From CAZFIM01 sp964519615 (GTDB taxonomy: Bacteria > Chloroflexota > Dehalococcoidia > GIF9 > UBA5629): a DNA stretch of 43,886 nt. Below the pieces are notes generated by a model that searched no databases, was not told the origin of the DNA, and saw only the letters and a list, made by a program, of their open reading frames with translations. Both the position numbers and the translations under genes were made by a program. How positions within the stretch are numbered: position 1 is the stretch's first letter; every line of letters begins with the position of its first letter. The DNA is taken from the NCBI GenBank assembly GCA_964519615.1, contig CAZFIM010000017.1:1-43886 (forward strand), given 5' to 3'. Below are positions 32,744-39,137 of this stretch, one piece after another.

Positions 32744-33652
32744 TTACTCCGCAAAGATTGCCTCTACGAATGCCCCGGCATCGAAAGGAGCGATATCATC
32801 CAGATGTTCTCCCGTGCCGATATAGGCTATTGGAATATTCAGTTCATCGCGTATGGCAAGCACTATCCCGCCCTTGGCGGTGCCGTCCAGCTTGCTTAAT
32901 AAGATATGGTCTACCTCTACTGCGTCCGTAAAAGCGCGGGCTTGTATCAGACCGTTCTGCCCCGTGGTGGCATCGATAACCAGCAGCACACTTACCGGCA
33001 GCTCCTGCCTGGCGGCTATGCGTTTGACCTTCTTGAGCTCCTCCATCAGGTTGAACTTGGTATGGAGGCGCCCGGCGGTATCGATGATGACCGTCTCTAC
33101 GGCGCGGCTTTTGGCCGCCTGCAGCGCATCGAAGACCACTGCTCCGGGGTCGCTGCCCGGCTGATGGGCTATGACCGTGACGCCTATCTCCTTGCCCCAG
33201 TGCTGAATCTGGTCTATAGCCGCTGCCCGGTAGGTATCCGCTGCGGCGATGAGAACGCTGCTGCCCTGCTGCTTGAAGTGGTAGGCCAGCTTGGCGATGC
33301 TGGTGGTCTTGCCGGAGCCGTTAACTCCCACTACCAGCAGGATGGAGGAGGACTTATTGGCGGCTTTCGGGTTGCCGTTCTCCAGCAGGCACACCATCTC
33401 CTGCTTGAGCGCGCTGCGTACCTGCTCGCCTCCCTCCAGCTTTTCTTCTTTCACGCGCTTCTTGACCGCTTGAAGAAGTTTATCGGTGGTCTCCACTCCG
33501 GCATCGGCGGCGATAAGCAGCTCTTCCAGCTCATCCCACGTTTCATCATCGATAACGCTGCGGTTGAACAGCTTCGATACTTTGCCGAACCAGCTTTTTT
33601 TTGAGGCCTGAACGCCCTCTTCCGTCTTTTTTCTAAAATTAAATATAGCCAT
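32744..33652 (-). CDS. ftsY: Signal recognition particle receptor FtsY
   Basis: SRP receptor GTPase for co-translational membrane targeting. 302 residues with a short N-terminal stretch, the helical N domain (about 25-95) and the G domain: GVNGSGKTT (109-117), DTYRAAAIDQI (139-149), DTAGRLHTK (191-199), SKLDG (253-257, usually TKLDG) and IGTGEHLDDIAPF (278-290). The ATG at 33652 (MAIFNFRKK) is preferred to 33706, where the added residues are low complexity and unlike FtsY. The acidic A domain is absent, as in many Gram-positive-type FtsY. Followed 9 nt later by lgt. Confidence 0.95.
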   Translation of the reverse strand: MAIFNFRKKTEEGVQASKKSWFGKVSKLFNRSVIDDETWDELEELLIAADAGVETTDKLLQAVKKRVKEEKLEGGEQVRSALKQEMVCLLENGNPKAANKSSSILLVVGVNGSGKTTSIAKLAYHFKQQGSSVLIAAADTYRAAAIDQIQHWGKEIGVTVIAHQPGSDPGAVVFDALQAAKSRAVETVIIDTAGRLHTKFNLMEELKKVKRIAARQELPVSVLLVIDATTGQNGLIQARAFTDAVEVDHILLSKLDGTAKGGIVLAIRDELNIPIAYIGTGEHLDDIAPFDAGAFVEAIFAE

Positions 33653-33706
33653 TGTCCAGAGAAGTGCCGCAGCGCCGGAAGAACTTGAGCCTCCGGCCGG
33701 CAGCAC

Positions 33707-34095
33707 CGCACAAATTGTATCCCTTTACGTATGCGTAAGACAAGTTGCTGCTTTGCCGTGTCTTCGCAAGGAATCCGCCGCAGGTCCCGACAGGAACGGG
33801 AGAGACGGGATGGCGATCTCGGGTTCTTCACCTTTAACTGCGTGCCCACGACGCCGCAGGTCCTGTTATTGTCGGGAAAGTAGGGGCGCGGCAGTCCCGG
33901 AGGCGCAGGCGGAGAACGCTCTCCCCGTCACTGTGACGGCTACCTTCACACTGTCATCAATAGAAGAGAGGTAACAAAGCGCTGGATTGTTACCCACTCT
34001 CCAGCAACCTATCAGACCGCGTAGCCAAGTTTAAAAGAGGTCGAAAGTTGTAACCTATCGTTGTTTAACAATGTTGTTCGTTACCCAATGCACCT
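33707..34095. other. Intergenic region with a hairpin-repeat copy
   Basis: Gene-free. 33758-33823 holds a copy of the dispersed unit: TTCGCAAGG, then AATCCGCCGCAGG and a TCCCGA/ACGGGA inner arm, then TGGCGATCTC. It shares nearly all of about 30 bases (33754-33783) with 36491-36521. Further GC-rich inverted pieces run to about 33940 (GTCACTGTGAC). No ORF or RNA gene recognised. Confidence 0.55.
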
Positions 34096-34332
34096 TTATC
34101 CTTTGAGTGGTTTCAGGAGATATTCCAATCCGTTAATTTTAATTTCATAGATAGCGGACAACTGCGTACCGATTTTCCCCGGAGGGAATCCTTTCTGATG
34201 GAACCAGACCAGATATGATTCAGGCAAATCATAAAGGAAGCGGTCTTTATATTTCCCGAAAGGCATGCGAGTGCGTACCAATTCCATTAATACCTGAGGA
34301 TTTACATTGGAAGCATCGTTGTTTTGTTTCAT
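34096..34332 (-). CDS. DUF3820 family protein
   Basis: A 78-residue protein that fits DUF3820 end to end: MPFGKYKDRFLYDLPESYLVWFHQKGFPPGKIGTQL, then YEIKINGLEYLLKPL. The family is widespread in bacteria, of unknown function. The ATG at 34332 opens the frame; a ribosome site is not obvious. Monocistronic, between a repeat-containing gap and a divergent gene. Confidence 0.85.
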   Translation of the reverse strand: MKQNNDASNVNPQVLMELVRTRMPFGKYKDRFLYDLPESYLVWFHQKGFPPGKIGTQLSAIYEIKINGLEYLLKPLKG

Positions 34333-34539
34333 ATTCTCAATAATTAGCTATATTATAAAAATGAATATTTTCGGATGTTCTAATGATCGTTGAAACATTA
34401 TACACGAGTGATAAGCAAATAATGCACCGGGCATAAGTATAATATTTCCTGAATGGCTTCACATCCACATTGATAGTTGATAGCGGAACGGCTTCACTCT
34501 TTCAATATGGTATGATTCAGAAAAGGAGGTTACCAGCAA

Positions 34540-34734
34540 ATGAGCGGTACAAACCGTACCAATATTAGGCCGGGGCTAAGGGTTCTGATAATCTTGAAGA
34601 TAGACCAGCACTCCGGGAAATTAACAGAAGGAGTCGTTAAAGATATTTTAACCAAATCCCTTTTTCACCCTCATGGTATTAAAGTCCGTTTAGAAAGCGG
34701 ACAGATTGGCCGGGTAAAAGAGATAAAAAAGTGA
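34540..34734 (+). CDS. YwbE family protein (DUF2196)
   Basis: A 64-residue protein that matches the YwbE family along its full length: RTNIRPGLRVLIILKIDQHSGKLTEG, then VKDILTKSLFHPHGIKVRLESGQIGRVKEI. The family is thought to be a small beta-barrel, function unknown. ATG at 34540 with a strong AAAGGAGG site. A TATGAT box at 34511-34516 is a candidate -10. Confidence 0.9.
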   Translation: MSGTNRTNIRPGLRVLIILKIDQHSGKLTEGVVKDILTKSLFHPHGIKVRLESGQIGRVKEIKK

Positions 34735-34945
34735 GTAAATGTTACGCTAGCGTACACCAACGGGTATTGTACCAGATATTAGACTTGTAACGGTGTCCGG
34801 GTTCTTAAAAAAACAACCCGGGACGCCGCTTTTCTTCTCCTACTCCACCGGTATCTTATTCGACCTAATGTTAATGGCAGGTCAAAACTGAGTTTGACTA
34901 TTATACTGAATGAGAGCAGCCAGCATCCTTTTTGAATGATAGTAG

Positions 34946-35443
34946 CCGCTGCCTCAAAGACCGAATGAGCGGTGGTCTATGGATTTTGTGAGCGACGGCA
35001 CGATAAACGGGAGACGTTTTCGTGCTCTGACAATAGTCGATGATTATTCACGGGAGTGTCCCGCTATCGAAGTGGACACATCATTAGGCGGCGCGAGAGT
35101 AGTCAATGTGCTGGAAAGGTTATCACAAACACGAGGATTGCCTGATAGTATCACAATGGACAACGGGCCTGAATTCACCGGCAAGCATTTGGACGAGTGG
35201 GCATATCGTAATCAGGTGAAACTGAACTTTATTCGACCTGGCAAACCGATCGAAAACGCTTTCGCTGAAAGCTTCAATGGGAGACTGAGGGATGAATGTT
35301 TGAATACAAACTAGTTTCTCAATTTAAAACAGGCCAGAGAAGTGATTGAAGAATGGCGTAGGGACTATAATGAATTCAGGCCACACAGCTCATTGAACAA
35401 TAAAACACCAGTGGAGTATGCTAATGCAATGGCCGGACTCTAA
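34946..35443 (+). pseudogene. IS3-family transposase remnant (DDE integrase part), truncated with an in-frame stop
   Basis: Starting around 34946 the frame reads as the catalytic half of an IS3-type OrfB: PNERWSMDFVSD (first catalytic Asp), TMDNGPEFTG (second Asp) and GKPIENAFAESFNGRLRDECLN (catalytic Glu). A TAG at 35312-35314 interrupts LNTN-stop-FLNLKQAREV where IS3 enzymes have Trp (TGG), so a single base change is likely; the frame then continues to the natural end MAGL at 35441. The upstream half and OrfA are missing. The downstream segment ending near 35475 (CAGGGGGAAGGTCA) may hold the right inverted repeat; no left one was found. Confidence 0.85.
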
Positions 35444-35550
35444 GCGAAGGTGTTGCTAATTCAGGGGGAAGGTCACATCATAACGTGTAATTTTAAAAAA
35501 CAGTTGAGCAATCAGGTTAATTCTGCCTGGACGAGATAATACAGGGCCGG

Positions 35551-36345
35551 TTATCCGGACGAGCTGCGGTTACTGATAGCTTTGTAGTAAAGGTATATTA
35601 ATTTGCAGTTAATATCAACGCTTTCCTCAGGTGCGGTAAAAGGAATATTCGTCGCAGAAGATTCTGTCAGACGGTCATCGAAAACTGTCTGAGGAAGTAT
35701 ATCCCTGATTGTCCTGATAAGAATACCAAAGTTCAAAGTCGAGAATGGTGCCATCTCTTTATCTAAAAAGGAATAATCAAATGAATTCTGAAGGATCTCT
35801 ACTGTGAATTCAGGTAAGCTTTGATCGTAGAACCTTATAAAACCTTCAGTTTCTTGAGACATAGTAACGGTTTTTTCTTTGACACGTCGTGTAATAGGAA
35901 TGCCGCCGGTCAATACTGTTGCCGCTAAATCCAGCTTCTTTCCGTTCTTTGTATCTTCAGTCTTTTTGCAAGTTTGTATTCTCCCGTTAATAGTTAAAAA
36001 TACGCTCTTTTGTTCAATTTGCTTTGATTGGCCGAATTTATCGTAAAACATCAATGTTTGTTCATCCAATTTCATAGTGTATGCCTTGAATTTTTGTGTG
36101 GGCCTGCGAAGATCCGAATTCTTGCATACAATCGTCAGCAGCCCCTCGGCTTCTAACTTTTGCGCTGCTGATCCGGCTAACTGGACAGACTCATAGTGGG
36201 CGATGATCTTCGGAATTTTCCCGGCAAGGAGAACCCGTGTTGTATAGACATCTTTGTCGATAATGCTTGCCACCTGCAGAATAAGGTCTTCATCAAGCTT
36301 ATCCGGAGGAGCTACTGCAATATGAACAATTTCACTTGCGGCCAT
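35551..36345 (-). CDS. Uncharacterised protein, 264 residues
   Basis: I do not recognise the family. The protein has no signal peptide or membrane helix. Three parts can be seen: an N-terminal helical part (about 1-60) with DEDLILQVASIIDKDVYTTRVLLAGKIPKIIAHY, resembling a small helical domain followed by a short strand LLTIVCKNSDLRRP; a central part with repeated short strands (about 90-170: TMKLDEQTLMFYDKFG, VFLTINGRIQ, LAATVLTGGIPITRRVKEKTV); and a C-terminal part (175-264). The ATG at 36345 follows AGGAAAG; an ATG at 36384 in the same frame has no ribosome site. Confidence 0.6.
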   Translation of the reverse strand: MAASEIVHIAVAPPDKLDEDLILQVASIIDKDVYTTRVLLAGKIPKIIAHYESVQLAGSAAQKLEAEGLLTIVCKNSDLRRPTQKFKAYTMKLDEQTLMFYDKFGQSKQIEQKSVFLTINGRIQTCKKTEDTKNGKKLDLAATVLTGGIPITRRVKEKTVTMSQETEGFIRFYDQSLPEFTVEILQNSFDYSFLDKEMAPFSTLNFGILIRTIRDILPQTVFDDRLTESSATNIPFTAPEESVDINCKLIYLYYKAISNRSSSG

Positions 36346-36734
36346 TATAATTCTTTCCTGCCTCGAAGGAGTGGTCTTCTCCACAATATCATTCTTTTAC
36401 CAGAATTAAAAGAAGGGCTGCACACTAATTGCCTCAGACGTCACCTGTTTCAGCGGCCCCGTCCTCTTCCTGCGTGCCGCTTGCCGAATTTGCCATGTCT
36501 TCGCGAGGAATCCGCCGCAGGCGGATTACGTGGCGATCTGCTCATACGGGTTTCATGAGTGCGAAGCGAACGGCTGTCTGTGGCTGCATATCAACACCTC
36601 TTTGAATTGTCACCTGTGCAGGGGGGGGGGGCTATTTTCAACAGTGTGCTTAGTAAAAAGATAGAGAAGCAATATATTATCTACAACAGCCTGCCGACAT
36701 CAGGGCTGCAGAGGAAGAATTACTTGAACAAGCA
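36346..36734. other. Gene-free stretch with hairpin repeat and a G11 tract
   Basis: 36497-36543 holds the best single copy of the dispersed unit: TTCGCGAGG, the perfect hairpin AATCCGCC-GCA-GGCGGATT (36509-36527), ACGTGGCGATCTGCTC. 36621-36631 is a run of 11 G. A short frame at 36559-36756 crosses the G tract but has no ribosome site or recognisable product. Confidence 0.55.
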
Positions 36735-37211
36735 TTACGAGGAGAAAAATTTATAATACGCTTGTTTCGCTTTTTGATCAGCTTTCTTGGGATTCATTCC
36801 GCCTTCCATTAGTTGATGCCAATGAGCCTCACATTTCTCTATTTGGTCTTTTATATCCGGACTGGTTTCTTTCCAGTGATCGTAGTAGTTTTGATATATC
36901 TCCCTCTCTTTTTCTTTCTCTCCTTTTATGCGGGGATTGTAATTTTCGAGAGTTAACAGAATAATAACGCCTGCAAGCGGAATTAGAAGAAGAAACAACA
37001 GCCACATGCTCCTTGATTTCTGATTCAGGAGCCATGCAGATAAAACAAAGAGGATGAAACCCATGATTGTAAAACAAATGCAAAAAGCGCCGTAAAAGCT
37101 ATCATCAGCATCACTGGATGGTTGAAATATCATAGTAAAAGTTAAAACAATAAAAAAGTAAACGATTATGAAAGTCCAGTTCGGATGTCTCTGAAACCTG
37201 TTCATTGACAC
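36735..37211 (-). CDS. Small membrane protein with three hydrophobic segments
   Basis: 158 residues, not recognised. Membrane segments at about 12-30, 39-62 and 67-88, then a charged cytoplasmic tail (about 95-158) with KGEKEKEREIYQNYYDHWKE, an acidic helix and GGMNPKKADQKAKQAYYKFF. The tail resembles a short helical bundle. The start is GTG at 37211, directly after the stop of the 59-residue gene (3 nt gap), or ATG at 37205. Probable operon with two very small upstream ORFs. Function unknown. Confidence 0.6.
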   Translation of the reverse strand: MSMNRFQRHPNWTFIIVYFFIVLTFTMIFQPSSDADDSFYGAFCICFTIMGFILFVLSAWLLNQKSRSMWLLFLLLIPLAGVIILLTLENYNPRIKGEKEKEREIYQNYYDHWKETSPDIKDQIEKCEAHWHQLMEGGMNPKKADQKAKQAYYKFFSS

Positions 37212-37214
37212 GCC

Positions 37215-37394
37215 TTACTCTGGTTCCCAGTATTTATAGAATACAACAACCCAGATAGCTGCTAGGACGAATAAGGGAATTGCAAAATAAAAAAGAAAAT
37301 CAATTTGTAAATCGAAGGCGAAGTAGAAAAAGTTGAGCGATACAAAAATAGCACACCAGCCTATAAAAGTGCCTTGTGAGAATAAACGTTTCAT
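37215..37394 (-). CDS. 59-residue membrane protein
   Basis: Reading leftward from an ATG at 37394: a basic start (MKRLFSQGTF) then two hydrophobic segments (about 10-28 and 33-52) ending YKYWEPE. No family recognised. The stop is 3 nt before the next start, and the ATG overlaps the stop of the 29-residue ORF (ATGA). The gene order and coupling support it being real. Together with the next gene it could form a small membrane complex; this is inference. Confidence 0.5.
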   Translation of the reverse strand: MKRLFSQGTFIGWCAIFVSLNFFYFAFDLQIDFLFYFAIPLFVLAAIWVVVFYKYWEPE

Positions 37395-37480
37395 CTTCTC
37401 TTAATCCTGAACAATCTCAACAAAAAGCGACTGGCTGCTTCCCAATCGATAGGTTTCACTTCATTCGGCCTGATTCCCAT
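37391..37480 (-). CDS. Possible 29-residue leader peptide ORF
   Basis: An ATG at 37480 starts a 29-residue frame, MGIRPNEVKPIDWEAASRFL and then a basic end rich in Arg, Lys and Leu. Its stop overlaps the next ATG (ATGA). It has no clear ribosome site, so it may be a chance frame, but the overlap is typical of translation coupling. Confidence 0.3.
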   Translation of the reverse strand: MGIRPNEVKPIDWEAASRFLLRLFRIKRR

Positions 37481-37526
37481 ATATTTGAGTTATCCGCCGT
37501 AATAGTTGGGCGGCCGTTTATATGGT

Positions 37527-37979
37527 TTACTTTTCTTTTGCATCGACGCTAATAAGGCTGCACTGGCTAATGACAACGTAACGAAGCATTCCTCCGGAGC
37601 ATCGGCCTTCTATCATGACCATATCGCCTTTTGAAAGAACCGCAAGATCGTCAACGGCATCTTTGGGAAAAAGGCATTGAGTTCCGAAGGTGTCAAGTAT
37701 ACCGCCGACAGACCTATCAGCCTTGCCCCCGTCGAGAACGAGAAAGGGCGTTCCATTGGAGAGCTTGCCTATCTTGTGGACCAGGCCGTGAACATGAAGT
37801 AGCTTATCCTTATAATCCTTGTCTGCAGCCACCTGGTTTTTATTATATGCCGCGTAGAGGTCTAAAGCCCTGACCTCAACGGGTATCTCCGGCTCTGTGT
37901 TGAAGAACATGCAAGAAGACATGGGAATAATCACAGCTAGAGCACAGGTAACCAATGCTATTTTGCCGGTTCTTATCAT
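37527..37979 (-). CDS. Exported tRNA_anti-like (OB-fold) lipoprotein or signal-anchored protein
   Basis: 150 residues with an N-terminal signal (about 5-20) and a cysteine at 23 (MSSC), an atypical lipobox. The rest fits the tRNA_anti-like OB-fold family: DLYAAYNKNQVAADKDYKDKLLHVHGLVHKIG, then CLFPKDAVDDLAVLSKGDMVMIEGRC and a final CSLI. Despite the name, such exported domains are not known to bind tRNA. Start ATG 37979. Leftward, upstream of the small-membrane-protein genes, separated by about 45 nt from the 29-residue ORF. Confidence 0.75.
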   Translation of the reverse strand: MIRTGKIALVTCALAVIIPMSSCMFFNTEPEIPVEVRALDLYAAYNKNQVAADKDYKDKLLHVHGLVHKIGKLSNGTPFLVLDGGKADRSVGGILDTFGTQCLFPKDAVDDLAVLSKGDMVMIEGRCSGGMLRYVVISQCSLISVDAKEK

Positions 37980-38426
37980 AGCTTTTCTACCAATACTATG
38001 TAGTGATGTTCATATCAGATATCCTTATCTACTATGAAGTATACCGCTTCCGGGGAACAAACGTAAATAGGAAAATAGTACTGCATGAAAGAAGCAAAGA
38101 AGTTTGAACTAACGAACACGAAAGGGCAAGCTCGTTTCCTGCGTGCCGCCACCCACAGGCGGCCGTATCCGTACCGAAGAGAGGCTTATATTATTTCCCC
38201 GGAAGTCAGCTGCCCCATCCCAACCCACCCCACTGAGACTGTCACCCCGCTGCGATGGGCTGTGCTCCTTGCAGTGACAGGGGGAAGGAAGCCGTCTGCG
38301 CATCCCTGCTTTTAGGGGATCTCCGGATGCACCGCTTCGTTTTCCTCAGGCGGACTTCCCGCGGAGGCATATAAAAAGAGAGGGTGAACCTCCTGCGGCG
38401 GGCATTATGCCGGTATATCGCGGGTC
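37980..38426. other. Gene-free stretch with GC-rich repeat-like sequence
   Basis: From about 38120 to 38400 the sequence is GC-rich with many short inverted segments (for example GTCACCCCGCTGC, and CTCCTTGCAGTGACAGGGGG at 38261-38285, which resembles the right end of the dispersed repeat family). Frames open on both strands have no ribosome sites and read as low-complexity. Probably a degenerate or different member of the repeat family. Confidence 0.4.
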
Positions 38427-38464
38427 TTGACTGAATGCATACAAATAATGCATACTAATGCATA
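38427..38464 (+). promoter_or_regulatory. vapBC promoter with three AATGCATA operator repeats
   Basis: TTGACT (38427-38432) is a good -35; CATACT at 38451-38456 is the likely -10 (18 bp). AATGCATA occurs at 38434-38441, 38447-38454 and 38457-38464, covering the spacer, the -10 and the start region. Each contains the palindrome ATGCAT. This is what an autorepressing VapB or VapBC complex would need. Confidence 0.6.
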
Positions 38465-38478
38465 TAAAGAGGTGTGGC

Positions 38479-38679
38479 ATGAGAACAACACTGAATATTG
38501 AAGAAGAATTAATAGCCAGCGCTTCGGAACTGACAGGTATTAAAGAAAAGACAACTTTAGTTAAACTGGGGCTGGAAGCGTTAATCGCCAGAGAGAGCAG
38601 CAAAAGGCTGGCAAAACTCGGCGGAACAGAAAAGGACCTGGAACCGGTACCCCGCAGAAGACCGGCGGCACAAAAATAA
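38479..38679 (+). CDS. vapB: VapB-type antitoxin
   Basis: A 66-residue DNA-binding antitoxin. The N terminus MRTTLNIEEELIASASELTGIKEKTTLVKLGLEALI has the ribbon-helix-helix type pattern of VapB (DUF2191-like); the basic, proline-rich C terminus (PRRRPAAQ) would wrap the toxin. The ATG at 38479 follows GAGGTG; a longer frame from 38458 would begin inside the operator. The stop overlaps the vapC start (TAATG). Confidence 0.88.
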   Translation: MRTTLNIEEELIASASELTGIKEKTTLVKLGLEALIARESSKRLAKLGGTEKDLEPVPRRRPAAQK

Positions 38680-39038
38680 TGGTACTGGTGGATACATCCG
38701 TCTGGGTGCGTCATCTGCGGGAAGGAAACGCAGAGCTTGAAAAACTGCTCAATAGCGGCCGCGTAATCTGCCATCCCTTCATTATCGGCGAAATTGCCTG
38801 CGGCAGCATCAGGAATAGAAAGGAGATACTGAGCCTTCTTGAAATGCTTCCTCAGGCCGCCCGGGCAAGCCATGAAGAAGTGACGGCATTCATTGAAGCC
38901 AACAAGTTGATGGGGCGGGGGTTAGGGTATATAGATATGCATTTGTCCGCGTCCGCTAAATTGACAGGCATTCCCCTGTGGACATTGGATAAAAGGCTTG
39001 ATGCAGTAAACAGGGAACTCGGCATCAGCTTCAAATAA
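38679..39038 (+). CDS. vapC: VapC-type PIN-domain ribonuclease toxin
   Basis: A 119-residue PIN-domain RNase, metal-dependent, that cleaves RNA and stops growth unless bound by VapB. The acidic active-site set is visible: Asp5 (LVDTSVWV), Glu38 (IGEIACG), Asp86 (GYIDMHL) and Asp104 (TLDKRL). The start overlaps the last base of the vapB stop. All catalytic positions are kept, so it is probably active. Confidence 0.92.
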   Translation: MVLVDTSVWVRHLREGNAELEKLLNSGRVICHPFIIGEIACGSIRNRKEILSLLEMLPQAARASHEEVTAFIEANKLMGRGLGYIDMHLSASAKLTGIPLWTLDKRLDAVNRELGISFK

Positions 39039-39137
39039 TCGATATTATTTTTTAAGATATCTGAGCAAGGTAGAGCGCCGCAGGCAGCAGTTTGTTGTTT
39101 ATTCCATGCTGCCCTTACGAAATGGAGGTACGGACAA

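Noticed and set aside
36559..36756. Frame spanning the G11 tract
   Set aside because: No ribosome site, and the product matches nothing; it depends on the length of a homopolymer.
38085..38315. Open frames on both strands within the GC-rich stretch
   Set aside because: Low-complexity translations rich in Arg and Pro; the region looks like a repeat, not a gene.
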